A stretch of DNA of 64,000 nucleotides. It comes from Pseudisothecium myosuroides. Its lineage: Eukaryota > Streptophyta > Bryopsida > Hypnales > Lembophyllaceae. Both the position numbers and the translations under genes were made by a program. A model generated the notes under the pieces. The model was not told where the DNA came from, ran no database searches, and was given only the letters and a program-made list of their open reading frames with translations. The DNA is taken from NCBI GenBank assembly GCA_951799445.1, contig OX637288.1, forward strand, positions 29,553,288-29,617,287. The letters are read 5' to 3'. Shown piece by piece: positions 10,100 to 22,060 of the stretch; positions within the stretch are counted from its first letter, which is position 1, and each line of letters opens with the position of its first letter.

Positions 10100-10272
10100 T
10101 GTCAGTCAATCAGTTACCTTAGACTCAACAGCTACGTTGTATAGAGTCACACCATTCTATAATATCAAACGCTATCTTTGTCCTTCATAAGAAGGCTTTG
10201 TACTTGTATTCAATTATCATTAATATAATATACTTCTTCAACTTCCTGTTGTCTTGCATTCTACACTCAACA
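10100..10272 (+). repeat. copia 3' LTR
   Basis: The copy is 173 bp long, equal to the 5' LTR with about 12 substitutions and no length change. It ends CACTCAACA, and the interrupted receptor-kinase sequence resumes immediately (GAGACATCATTTAC). Confidence 0.93.
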
Positions 10273-10900
10273 GAGACATCATTTACAACAACATTTTGAT
10301 GGACTTGGAGTATGAAGCGCTTCTGGCTGATTTTGGCATTCCAGGATGTGGAAGCGACAGTATCGCACAACCTGTCTATATCCACTGGTTTGTTGGGCTA
10401 CATTCTGCCTAGTGAAGTGCTTTCAACATCTATCCATGGCTTTGCATGCAGTGTTTGGTGAATGAGATAGTGATGTGGACTTGATTGTGTTGTAGTAGTT
10501 ATTTAGTATCACCACAAATCTTGTGGTGTGAGTTGCGGGCGGAACGATTTGTGCAAAGTGCTCGTTTGGAACGCAAATGAATACAAGTGATGGAAAAAAA
10601 ATTGACAACTACAATTTCGGTGTTGGGTTGTTGGAGTTGGTGATTGGAAAATGTGCAGCCGACCCATTGAGTACTAATTGGGTTTGCAAGAGTGGTGACA
10701 CCAATGGAGTTGTGTGAGATTTTAGATTTCAAGTGTGGGATGAGGTCACTAAGTGAGATGATTCAAGTCCTAAGAATTGCAATGGCGCGAGCTATTTACA
10801 TGCTTGCAAGTCATCCATCTATGCGTGAGGTGGTGAAATTGGTAGGGTATGGGGCTCGCAAGTCGGACAAGAAAGTAGCCCGCTGCAAGAGTGGAGGTTG
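10273..10900 (+). pseudogene. LRR receptor-kinase pseudogene, 3' part (unit A)
   Basis: This continues the kinase domain interrupted by the copia element. It shows the catalytic-loop asparagine region ([20 protein letters not shown]), then subdomain IX-XI traces such as NFGVGLLELVIGK near 10,610 and MELCEILDFKCGMRSLSEMIQVLR near 10,700, ending with the subfamily-typical MREVVKL near 10,830. DFG survives, but several frame changes and missing blocks make it non-functional. Unit B carries the same remnant without the retrotransposon. It is convergent with the minus-strand full-length gene that starts at 11,838. Confidence 0.8.
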
Positions 10901-11837
10901 AGGACTGATGGGCTTTCAGTTTGATGCAGTTGTATCAGGTGACCAGAGGAGATCTCAGTATGCTTTATTTCTGTGAATCTTTTTGGTTTTGCCGAGTGGG
11001 ATGTCTGCAAAGAGCACATACAATTCAATCTTGATGAATATTGTGACTTTGGTGACGTAATAGTTACTCGGGTTCCAAGGTTTAATTGTGATTGGATTGT
11101 CTTTGTTGTTTTCATTCTCTGGTTCAAATTGCTAGTTATGCAATTGCAATCCTGAAGGGCTTTGGTTGTATGTCAATTTCTTGGTCACATTATCTGGGGT
11201 TCAAGTATTGATTGTTTGACAATGTGTAGTTTTTTGTGTGCTCGTCCAAAGATGATGGATCCTATCCAGGTTAACACGGACTACGATATTGTAGATTCTT
11301 TGTTCATGAAGCCAAGATTAGGATTCTTCTCAAGCAAAATTTTGCTCAAAAACAGAATATATTTTTGAAAGAGAATTTGACAACAAATTTTCTTTTTCAA
11401 TGAATGAAATCTCTCAATTGCTACAAAATCTTCGGACGGTATTGTTCTTTTTGACTTCCTTCTATTTGCAATTCTTGTGGTATCTACTCTCATAATGTGA
11501 AGGGAAGGCTATTTGATATCAGGTAACAATTCAAGCTTCATTGTTCCTTGTCTCCAAATGATACAAACATGCAAAAACAAAATATGATTAAGATCATCAA
11601 AAACCAATTTAAGACAACTTGCCTATGATGGCAACATACCCAAGCACCCACAAGTCATGTCATTATAAGTTGATTTTTGTAATTGCTCCTACTCATTATA
11701 ATTGAAAAGGTCCAAAAAACATTCCATTATAGGCCACAAAATAAGTGCAACAGAAAAATTATGTGGTCAACTTCATACAACTCATCAAACTCAAGGAATC
11801 CTCCTAAATCTTTGTTGTAGTCAGCATTCATGTGTAA
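10901..11837. other. intergenic, shared between units A and B
   Basis: This aligns with 33,376-34,369 throughout. I see no gene. Short frames on both strands are conserved only because the DNA is duplicated. The right part probably holds the 3' untranslated region of the minus-strand receptor kinase. Confidence 0.6.
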
Positions 11838-14800
11838 CTAGGGAGCCACATCCCTAAGGATTTTCACCACTTCACGCATTGAGGGACGACTTGCGGGCAT
11901 GTAATTGGTACACAACATCCCTACTCGCAAGACTTGAACCATCTCACTTTGTGAACTTGTCCCACATTTGAAGTCTAAGATCTCACACAACCCTTTCAAT
12001 GTGGGCACTTTATTACGAACCCATTGCACCAAGTTTGCTCCATCCACACCCTCCAATGGATTTGCAGCACGTTTTCCAGTTACCAACTCCATCAACACAA
12101 CGCCAAAGCTATAGATATCACATTTTTCTGTCACTCTCGTTCCAAATGAGTATTCTATACCCAACATCCCAACCCCAATCATACCCCAATCATTAGAAAT
12201 CAGCCATAGCAACTTAAAACAATGATTGACCAACTCCACATCTCTAAGAATTGCACTAATCACTGCAAGCATAGTCATAGATGGCTGAATCCAACTCTTC
12301 ACCTGGAGGGATGTAGGCGACCGAGCCAGCAATTAAAGACAAGTCAAGCGATGTTGTTAGATCCACCATTCTTGCAATCCCAAAATCAGCCAAGTGTGCT
12401 TCATACTCCTTGTCCACCAAAATATTGTTGGACTTCACATCCCGGTGAAGGATTTGTGGGGAGCAATCGTGGTGCAAATACTCCAATCCCTGCCAACACA
12501 GAAAATGAAAAATCCGGCACTTATTCTCTAGGCACCTATATGCACACAATTGACTCCCAAGCAATCTAATCAAGTAGGAAATGGAATGGTCACACTTGTA
12601 GTTTCGGAGTATGAAGGATGGGTCATCGTGACAAACCGCGGAAGCCCCCATGGCTATTTTGTAGCGCATTTCCCACGGGATTGGGTTGGCCTTGGGGCCA
12701 TACAATAGATCTCCCAAGCTGCCATTGGGCATGTACTCATACACCAAAAGGTTGTTGTCACTTTTGGTACAATTGCACAAAAGCTTCACAATGTGCCGAT
12801 GACGGATGTTGGCCAATGTCTTCAACTGCACTCCATCCGAGCAAACAAACCCCATGCACATCTACAATCAAATTTTTGCATGACAAATTCAAAATTTGCA
12901 ATGAAATGCACCTACACCTTTACAACCAATAGAAGCCAACAAATGACTTTACGAACCTCGGTACCAAAGCCATAATCACACTGCCCCTCCTCTTTCTTCA
13001 TATTCCATAGTTTCTTCACAGCCACTATCTCACCGTCACTCAGTGCAACCTTATACACTTGGCCCGAACCGCCAGCTCCAATTAGATTATCTTCCTCTAA
13101 GGCTATGACCTCATCCTTGTGGTACACTTTATTGTGAAACGACGTCAATGTCCACGAGCTTTCTTCCTTAGATATGTGCAAAACATCTTGCTCCAATGCG
13201 TGGTAGATGTAGCCTCTGAAAACAAAAACAAACACCACAAACGCCACAACATCAAACACCCCCACTAATACCATCCATGCATGCTTTTTGCTCCCTTTAG
13301 ACACCAAGTCTTGAGCGGATGAATTAGAGCCACAGGAGCCCTCTACGCACAAGTATGGATTTCTAGTGAAGTTGACTGCCACAAATGTTGCCCCATTTCC
13401 CTCTGTCGGGATGACCCCCGACAAGTTGTTGAAAGCCACATTCAACGTCTGCAAATTCACCATGCTGAAGAGGCTTGCAGGGATGGATCCCGTGAGGTTG
13501 TTCTCCGAGACATCTAGAACACTCAATTTGATGAGGTGGGCCAGCACGTCGGGAATGGCACGGTTCAGATGGTTCCTAGAAAGGTCCAACTGAAAAAGCT
13601 CAAAGCAATTGCCCAAACTTGCAGGAATGGTGCCGTAAAACGAATTGTCAGCCAATACAAGTTGTGTCAAACTGGACAAGTTTCCTAGCAAGGAAGTGAG
13701 GGTGCCGTTGAATCCATTAGAATTGGCCTGGAACTTGACCAAGTTGGTTTGTCCAATCTCCGTAGGAATGGGGCTTGAAAATTGATTGTCTTGTAAAAAT
13801 AAGATGGAAAGAGACTTTGCATTTCCAATGTGAGCGTCCATGATTCCGCTCAAACGGTTCCCGCTCAATTGCATTCTCACCAAGTTGGTGCCTCCCCACA
13901 AGCCCGCCGGCACAGGCCCCTCAAGTTGATTGCCATCTAATCGCAATACGTTCAAGTTCGTGCAATTGCCATAAGTTTCAGGAATTGTACCAGTCAATAT
14001 GTTTTCATATAAACCAAGGAATTGCAAGCTCACATTATTGCCCCAACAAAGATACGGAGGAATAGGACCTTCAAGAAGGTTGTACCCCAAGTCTACGTGC
14101 TGAAGCAAAGTATTCCTCCCAAGATCATATGGAATTTCACTAGTCAGTTGGTTGTTTTGCAAACGGAGTTCAGATAACCATTCTAAATTGGCAAATTGAT
14201 GAGGAATCGGCCCTCTTAGATTATTTGTAGACAGGTCAAGTAATGTGAGAAGCGGTAGGCTCCCCAAAATGGGTGGAATCTGTCCACTGAGATTGTTTGT
14301 ATCCAAGGCAAGGTATGTGAGAAGTGGAAGGCTCCCCCAAATAGGTGGAATTTGACCACTTAGATTATTATAAGCTAGGTTGAGGTGTGTGAGAAGCGTC
14401 AAATTTCCCAAATTGGACGGAATCTCTCCACTAAAGTTGTTGAATGCAATGTCAAGCCATGTCAAGCTGCCCTTTAGATTTGCTAGGCCCGCAAAGTCTC
14501 CACTCAAGCCATTAGAGAAAGCAATAAGTTGCCAAAGCCTTTTGCATTGCAACAAAGAGGATGGAATAGTCCCTGTCAACTGATTTGAAAAAAGCCACAA
14601 TACCGTCAAGTTTGGCATACTTCCAAACATATCTGGAATGTGGCCGCTGAGTGAGTTGTTGTCCAAATGAAGTTCTTCTCGATGAGTCAAATTCTCAAGA
14701 GAGGGAATGGAACCCATGATGTGGCACCTCTCAAGATGAAGAGTCCTCAACTTTGTCAACGTCAATAGCCTTGTTGGAAATAGAGATGGTGGAAAATTCA

Positions 14801-15723
14801 CGCCATGCAAGCGAAGATCCTCCAGGCCCTCCTATAAGCTCACATTTGGCCAGGGCACCATTTCCATGACATCCAAGTTTGATCCTAACCACAAAACTTT
14901 AAGGTTTGGAATGGTAAAGAACCCCAATGGCAATGTACCATTCCAATTGTTATCTGACAAAGCCAATTCCTCAAGCTTTGTCAATGAAAGAATGGAATCT
15001 GGCATTTGGCCTTTGAAGTAGTTCCAAGCAAGGCGCACAACTCGCAACTCCTGGAGCTCGTCAAATTTGTTCACCACCGTTCCCTCAAAGTAATCATTTG
15101 TTAGGTCGAGTACTTGGAGATGTTGGAGTTTAGGAAAGTCATCAAGAAATTTCCCACCTATGAAGGTCCAACTCAAGTTGAGGTTCACTAACTTGGAGCA
15201 ATTCACGATGTCTTCAGGGAAATTACCGCTCAAACTTGTATTCCCCATATTCAAGATTGTAAGATTGACAAACTTTGCTACATGCCAACATACACTACAT
15301 CAATTAAGCTAATCTCACCAAAATTCAAAGTCCATATGTTGGCTATTTAATATATGCATCACTTCAAAATCAAAGACATACAATTTGAAATAAAAAATCT
15401 ACGATAGGACAAAGCCACTTACAAGGAGTGAGGGCGTGGATGTCCCCAACCAGGTGGCAAAAAGAGAGAGGAGAGAAATCCAACACAGTTACAGAACCCT
15501 GGAAACATTTCACACCATTCCACAAACAAGGAGTGTTGTTCGAGGCATTCCAATTGCTCAAGCCATGGTCTACATCTTCCAAAAAATCTTGCTTCCACTT
15601 GAACAAAACCTGGCCTTCTTCATTGAGACACAAAACACATCCAGATAGCACACTGGTGCATGCCATGGACCACAAGAGGTAAACCTTGTATAGCTGTCGG
15701 CCATCCAAATTCCCCTTCTCCAT
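11838..15723 (-). pseudogene. LRR receptor-like kinase, HAESA/subfamily XI type, copy A (one nonsense codon)
   Basis: Five exons can be assembled on the minus strand: 15723-15423, 15277-12957, 12825-12637, 12489-12303 and 12154-11838, total 3315 nt, 1105 codons in one frame. All introns have GT..AG ends. The protein has a hydrophobic signal segment (residues about 14-33), an LRR N-terminal cap (NEEGQVLFKWKQDF, WNGVKC), about 20 LRRs, and a membrane segment near 766-791 (WMVLVGVFDVVAFVV). The kinase has the Gly loop IGAGGSGQVYKV, VAVKK lysine near 855, HRD near 954, DFG near 972, and IPPEY formed across intron 4. Family members are plasma-membrane receptors for secreted peptides. One lesion is seen: TAG at 14834-14832 (codon 249), where copies B and C have TGG (Trp). 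Otherwise all catalytic motifs are intact, so this is a recent pseudogene or a segregating null allele. It is convergent with the pseudogene at 10,273-10,900. Confidence 0.85.
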
Positions 15724-18700
15724 CTTTAGATACAAATGGGCCGTCTAGTAACCCTCGATCGTGACAAGTCTTTAACCCCCCAATGTACCCAATACTTGAA
15801 GCAGGCTTCACTAAATATAGCTCAAAGCATTCTGATTTCAACAAGGAAACCTTCCATTAAATTAGAAATATATTATTTCATACAGTTTGTGCCAACCTCC
15901 ATGCCAAACCGATCCATACACAACTCAAGACTTCAAACGACACTTACAAATTCAAAATACTCTCCAAACCACTCACAGCTCCAATTTCTCAAGGGCCTCC
16001 ACCAAATTGCCTCTGAACTATAGGTAAGCCAATTGAAGTAGAGATTTCACTTTAATCAAGAAGTTTCCAAATTAAAGACCACTTAAAATTATATTGGAGA
16101 GATCAAAGAACCATAATTTAAAGTTGTTAAGTAAGATTGTAAGAAGCTCTTTTATAAACATGGATTACAACACCACAAAAAATATGAGAAGATAGGCACC
16201 TAGCAATGCACTCCTTATTTAGACTTTGCAACACTACTTAAGCTTAGTAATCCAAGAAATTCATACAAGTACTTACTATCATTCCAATGCTGTTACAAAT
16301 ATAGTTCACAATTGTCACATGTGATGTTCCAAGTAGCATTCAACAAGTTGCTTGTATCAAGATGTGATCTCACTTATAGCAAGCAAAACTTCAACTTGCT
16401 CAAGTTTCAAAGAAAGGTTGCAGATATCACAGTCCTTTCTCCACATCACTTTATTTCACCCCTCTGTAATCAAAAGTTTATGCAAGATCATTGATCACAT
16501 CATCTTCCTTAGAAAATTATTTGTAGTTTTTTCAAACAATGCCTAGTCTCAATTAGGAGCTTGAAAATCCTAAAACCCACATCCATTGAGGTATTTTACC
16601 TTCAAAATAAGATTGCAAGTCCAAGACATGAAGACACCTTCTTTAAGCAAATCCGGTAGGCATTAATAATGTCAAATAGACACAATAGTCAAGACATAAT
16701 TAATTCTTGTGATACAAAATTGTATAGAGTAGACAACTAACCTTTTCAAAAATGTTTAGAAGAAAGAAACCAACAAACTTGACAACAATGTAATTCATGA
16801 ACTAGTCGGCAACATGAGTGGATATCCCCATGTAACCAAAGCTCCACTCAATTGTCCAAATGAGTTTCTTGCTCAAACCAAGTTGGGCTGTAAAAGATGA
16901 GCAAGTGACAAATCCAACATTCATATCTTTGGCTTCCATGTTTTAAGAAAAAGCTCTCATAATCCCATGCCTTGCCTTAAGCCCTAAAGGTTTGCACATC
17001 TAAAAAGGAGATGCATCTTGATCAACTTTGATTGTAAATTATTAAACTATCCATGTTTGGATATTTGATTTAAACTAAGAAAATGAAGCTTGACCAATTT
17101 TTGTTCTACTCCATTTTGAAAATTTGAAAAAATCCAAGCACCAAACAAATTATTGCTATTGCAAACTCTATATAATAGAATCCAAAATATACCATATTGT
17201 ATGTATTTCATTTATACTTCTATTTTTGAAATACATATTAAATTTTTATAACAAAGTTATGTGATATTTCTCATTCCAAGCTTTGTTTACAATATAAATT
17301 TCAAACTATTCTGATATATATTATAATTTTTAGAACTTAACTTTCATTCTTTACTTAAGAAAATTCAAATAATTTTCTTTTCTTTTCAAATATATTTGTG
17401 AAAAAATCAAAAGTAGTAGAAAACAAATTTAGCTTAATGATGGCATTTGCCTTGAAGCTCTTCAACAAGGGTGTTTTGGATGTAAATATAAAATAATTAA
17501 TTGATAAATCTTCACACCAATCTCCATTGCTATTTTGTACGTCCTAAAAAAATTTAGATTAATTCAACAATTCTTGCTATATTTACTAATTGATTTACTT
17601 TTCACTACAAAAATTAAAAAGATGATAATTTTATATAAGACAAATTGAATTTCTTTAAATTGATAGACCATCTATGACATCACGTACTAAATATATAAGA
17701 ATGATATTTGAACATAATTTAAAAGGCTAAATTTACATCAAAACATTAATAGATTTGACCATTTTGCAACGGATAAGGTCCTTTAGGATTTAAAAAAATT
17801 CTATACAAATGTGACAACATAGATTAAGGTCACAATAACTGTAAACTATATTATTTCCGATCCCACTACCTTAAAGGTCAAATGATCAAAAGCATTGGAT
17901 GAGATCATTAACAAACTCAAGAGAAATGCAAACCAAGTGGTTTTGTAATTAGGACACTCTAATAATATTTTACAAATTTTCAAAGTTGAAAACATACTCA
18001 ACAAAGAATAGCCTATACTTAGCACTAAACTAACCTTGGATGGACACCCTTGAAGGGAAAGATGTCACAAATTTCATTGATTGCTTCTGAAAAGTTGTAG
18101 TTTTGGGTCATGGAAGTGCTCATTAAAGGTCCATTTCCAAATGTTGAGGAATGAAAGCTGTGGCAATTAGGTGTTTCTATCTTATGATATGCATGAAAAG
18201 ATGATTATCTAGCAATCCTAATAAAATTGATACTAATAAAGTAATGAAATAATATCAAATACTAAGAATGCTTTATAAAAAAGACTGAGTTATTACAAAA
18301 TTTGATAGTAAAATATTATTACATTATATTCCATTGACCAAAGTGTACTAGATTGTTGAATCTTAGAGAGTACAATGTCAAGTTCCTTTGCTAATACTAT
18401 AGCAACCCTTTTTTTTGGCACCATGGGACTAGATTGCACCAATTGAAAATAAATCTCTACTATTTGTTAGATAGAAATAGACATTTTCCAAAAAAAAAAT
18501 TCATTTAAAAAAAAATGTGGATGAATTTTGGATGAAAAAATGCATGAATATAGTGGAAAAGTGTTTTTTGTTTCTAAATGTTGATGGATGTAGAAATTTA
18601 GTGCTTCACCAAGTTTTTAATGATTGCTATTTTGGCACTTTTTCAAAAAGTAAACAAAAAACCTATCTGATAGTGTCACCTACTCATGTTAAGATTCCTA

Positions 18701-18880
18701 TCAATTTTAACTGTAGATGGCAAGGGTGTGGTTTCAAAGAGTTTTGACTATAATCACTGGGTTGCTTTTAAGTATCACAAGGTTATATGCTATCATAAAC
18801 CGCATACTCCCATGCACTTTGTGCAAAGTCTACTAAACAACATTCAAAGAGAATCTCTATAATACCAAACAACATATATA
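15724..18880. other. AT-rich non-coding region upstream of receptor kinase A
   Basis: The first 350 bases are the putative promoter and 5' leader, conserved upstream of copies B (to about 37,200) and C (from about 53,785). Beyond that the DNA is very AT-rich with no convincing gene. About 16,930-17,790 recurs in direct orientation in part in B (37,240-37,440), inverted in B (41,980-42,850), and inverted in C (52,250-53,080). Confidence 0.6.
16802..16939 (-). pseudogene. short conserved coding-like fragment, unknown
   Basis: A 45-residue frame starts MEAKDMNVGFVTCSSFTAQL and continues through GLSKKLIWTIEWSFGYMG. Its homolog in unit C (about 52,960-53,070, plus strand) keeps QLGLSKKLIWTIEW in frame despite many substitutions around it. 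The composition (aromatic and hydrophobic with a basic turn) looks like an exon of a membrane or metabolic protein, but I cannot identify it. It may be part of a larger lost gene carried along with the duplication. Confidence 0.3.
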
Positions 18881-18886
18881 GAGAAT

Positions 18887-19760
18887 TTGCAAAAGACAGA
18901 AACACACCAAATGCAATTAGAGCTTACTTTGCCAACAGTGCTGCAACCAAAACTTGAACTTGAGGGCTCATACAATAGCTTGATTCCTTCAATTCCTTCA
19001 CAACTCTACACATTAAAATGTAGCCCCAAACAAACAATAAAGATTAGCAGAACCACTTTGACAATACAAGCTTGGTCTATACTCCAAGGAAGAGACAAAC
19101 ACAATGCTATGTAGCCCTTTGCTTGTACAATTGAAGAGATCGTAATCACCAAGCTCTAATCTGTAGAGATTTACAAATTACAACTAAACTACTTGGCCAT
19201 AGCAAGGCTATCTTTAGTTACAAACTGCCCAAAAAGACATCCATGGAAAATCCCAGCTAATTACAACGACCTAAATGGACAAGTTGTAAGAGATGGAGAA
19301 ACATAACAAGGGATATGAACTAGATTGAATCCGTTTGAGACAAAATCATCCCGGACCATTCAAGACAACATTTTGCTCCTCACATTATAGAGAAAGATGC
19401 TCATGGTGTAATTCTCACCTATATGTGAGAATTCACACTATAAAAGGCTTTATTTCCTTGATAGCTTTACGGATCTGCAAGATGGAACATTGCCACATGT
19501 GGGAAACTTGAAGTTGAACAAAATCACCTCTACAATTCAAAATTGAAACCCTAGACCACAAAGACCTAGACAGCATGATTTGTAACAATTGCCAAGGAGA
19601 CATGCACGAGTAGTGCAAAACAACTTACAATTCAAGCTACTCATGTGCCCCAAAATTTTGACAATGCTACAAATGCTACAACTGATACCTGAACTTCAAG
19701 ACTCACAATATGCACCGCATTATTTCCTCAATGCTTTCACAGATTAGCACACTAGAACAT
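18887..19760. repeat. AT-rich member of a paired non-coding block (unit A)
   Basis: This block and about 20,340-20,950 are diverged copies of one sequence. Both contain a TGAGAATT.C..C phrase followed by a ...GGCTTT.TTCCCT segment, then a ...CACGG.TCTGCA.GA phrase, and a distal ...CTTGCC...GGCAAGGC.ATCTTA. The left copy is AT-rich, the right one GC-rich with many CpGs. The pair is present in all three units (B 38,430-39,720; C 50,520-51,440, inverted). No reading frame is shared, so a non-coding or regulatory origin is likelier than a gene. Confidence 0.5.
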
Positions 19761-20339
19761 TGTGATAGACAGATAGTCAAGACTGACCACAATTCTCCTC
19801 TCAAAGCACCACACTCCTATCAAGGCACCATCCATAGTTCAAACAAATGCTCTACACTAAATAGTGAAATTGGGTTGCCTTAACAATTAGGTTGCCTTAC
19901 CACAAAGAAGTTACCTTATGTTACCTCATGACTCATTGCTTGTCCAGATGGAGGCACAAGCCATTCTCTAATCTCAAACCATGAATCAGTACACCAACCC
20001 ATACATAACACATGTTTCCCACATCAAGGCATCCTTCTACAGTAACTTTGATATCGATATAGTGTAGAATGTCGAGATATTAGTGTGGGGCAACCTAATT
20101 TCCCTATTCATTGTAGATAGAGAGATAAAAGTGTAAGTCAAGACATGAACCTTCCCCAAGGGAGTCCAGTTGGCAAGGACAACATCAAAATATGCCTACA
20201 AAACAAAGTGACACATATCATATTCTAAACTTTTCATAAGTTTAGAAAGGAGGAAAACACCAGGCTTGAACCACACACTTAACCAATGGTGTGTATCACA
20301 AAGCATGCCTATTGGTGTCATTCCTAATTAAACCTCCAT

Positions 20340-20950
20340 AATTGTAGTACCGACAGCTGGTCTAGACACAGAGCAAATGATTCACAAGACGCTCTGCCAC
20401 CCTAAAGCAATAATTATAAGAACCCAAGCCGTTGTTGCGATGCATTACATCTAAGTCACTTGCCCACGGCAAGGCAATCTTAAATCGGAAACTGCCTAAC
20501 TAAGTCCTACCCTGTAGAATCTACCCAACTAATTACGACAACGGAGATCAACCAGTTGCATAACAACCGATCAAAACTTGCTTGCCCCAATGTCAGGCAG
20601 ACTCAATTCTCACCAACACTCAATCAAAACCATACTGACCAAGATGCAAATGCAGCCACTCGTACCTTGAGGTGAGAATTCGCGCGGAGCTTGCAGGCTT
20701 TTTTCCCTCAATGACTTCACGGCTCTGCAGGAGAGAATATCGCCACATGTTAGTGTCCAAGATCGAGACTACCACTTCCGCGCACCAAAGCCGAAACTCT
20801 TACTTAGAAATCTCAGACCAACTCAGACCAACAAGACCAACTGCCCAGCGCGTGATGCGTAACGCCAGACGAGGAAAGCTGTGACAAGTACTGCAACAAC
20901 AACTCACAATACAAGCTGCTCTCGTGCATGCATCTCGAGGAGGACTTCAA
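20340..20950. repeat. GC-rich member of the paired non-coding block (unit A)
   Basis: This is the homolog of 18,887-19,760 with a much higher GC and CpG content (for example GCGCGGAGCTTGCAGGC against CACACTATAAAAGGC in the partner). The direction of difference fits C-to-T decay of the AT-rich partner after methylation, while this copy stayed unmethylated or was converted. It leads directly into the GC-rich block that follows. Confidence 0.5.
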
Positions 20951-22060
20951 TTTGTCAGTAAGCCCACGAGAGCGGAGACTTCACCTCGATCGACAAGCAT
21001 CCGCATGACCCACCAGTCGAAATTCACAGGGCAGCCTGAATCCGGCCTTTGTGCGCGGGAGCAGCGACCACTGCGTTCCTCAAGAATGCAACGTCCAAGT
21101 GGGTGGAGTTACAACGTCGGAGAATAAGAAAAGACTTCCCCTGCCTCTCTCGGGAAGCTCGGCGTGCAAAGGACGGCACCACCACTGTCACAGTGTCCGC
21201 GAAAAGTCCTCCCTGTTCTCGCTCTTAGTTCTGCTAACCATCGAGTGGAATCTCTAGGCCTCTACAGTACTGTTCACCGCCACTGCTACAGTTTGTGCGT
21301 CCGTAAAACGTCCTCCCTGTTCTCGCTATTAGTCCAGCTAACCTGGGAGTGGAATCTCTAGGCCTCTAAAATACTGTACTGTAAATATGGGTCTGCAGCC
21401 AATGCGAAACGTTATGTACCCCCATCCGCTCCGCTCATCGTGTGTCCTCAGAAATGCCTGAAATGAAGCCCAATCCAAACCGCAAGTAAACGACAGACAG
21501 GAAACTATCATGATCGTTGCCAGTAGTCTTAAGAGGGACATGCAGGAGATAGAATTTGGCATTTCACCGTGCCTCCCATTTTCCTTTGATCTTCTTTCGT
21601 GTTCATTTTAATGTGAAGGGGGCATCCCCCCCTCCCCGCCTCTCATGGCGTTCAAAGCATCAAGAGGGGCAACTGAAAAACCTTCTGCCCCCTCAGAGTC
21701 TTCCATGTACGTCAAGGTAGGCAATACATGTGCTCAATCAATGGAGAAGAGGACTCTCACTCACGAGCACGGTTTGTACAATCCACATGACGAAATCTCG
21801 CCGTACCCTTCTTTAATTAATTTTGCCGGACGGAATGCCTAAAAGATGCATCAAATCTTCATCTACATTGCGCCATCGCCATTGCGCTCGTGTATTTCAA
21901 TTCAACAATTGTGTGCTGCGAACTTATTCCATGAAGGAAATTCGCTCCAACGGGAAACCAGCCGGAGATTCTGAAACACTCGCCATTGCGCCAGTGCAGT
22001 TCCACACTGGGCAGCAATATTCCAGATTGACCCCAAATTTGGTATGGAAGTTACACTGAT
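20640..22060. other. GC-rich block (unit A)
   Basis: About 1.4 kb of near-balanced base composition sits inside strongly AT-rich DNA. It is conserved in units B (39,640-40,990) and C (50,640-49,270, inverted). Short frames exist on both strands, but none has a consistent start, length or frame between the three copies, so I do not call a gene. It contains the 103-bp tandem array. It could be a former gene start or CpG-island-like promoter, for instance one derived from the 3' end of the ATM-like gene. Confidence 0.5.
21196..21375. repeat. tandem array of about 103 bp, two units (unit A)
   Basis: Unit 1 is 21,196-21,298 and unit 2 starts at 21,299 and fades near 21,375. Each begins GTCCG(C/T)..AA..GTCCTCCCTG and carries TCTCTAGGCCTCTA and TACTGT. 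Unit B has three copies at the same place (40,190-40,470) and unit C one (about 49,985-50,065). Confidence 0.75.

Larger units (their letters stand above)
5117..10272 (+). mobile_element. Ty1/copia LTR retrotransposon, defective
   Basis: The element has two 173-bp LTRs (5117-5289 and 10100-10272) beginning TGT(T/C)AGTCAATCAG and ending CACTCAACA. It also has a primer-binding site just inside the 5' LTR, a polypurine tract just before the 3' LTR, and gag, protease, integrase, reverse transcriptase and RNase H remnants in copia order. It interrupts the kinase domain of the receptor-kinase pseudogene, which continues at 10273. Flanks AAGAT and GAGAC are compatible with a 5-bp target duplication decayed by two transitions. 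The LTRs differ at about 12 of 173 positions by my count, so the insertion is old. The coding frame has many stops and frame changes, so the element cannot be autonomous. Confidence 0.95.

Noticed and set aside
14832..14834. Readthrough, recoding or RNA editing of the TAG in receptor kinase A
   Set aside because: There is no downstream recoding signal, editing of this kind is not known in plant nuclear mRNA, and copy C has a TAG at a different Trp. Simple mutation is sufficient.
20672..22059. Short frames in the GC-rich block as genes
   Set aside because: Start, length and frame differ between the three copies. Similarity is explained by DNA duplication.
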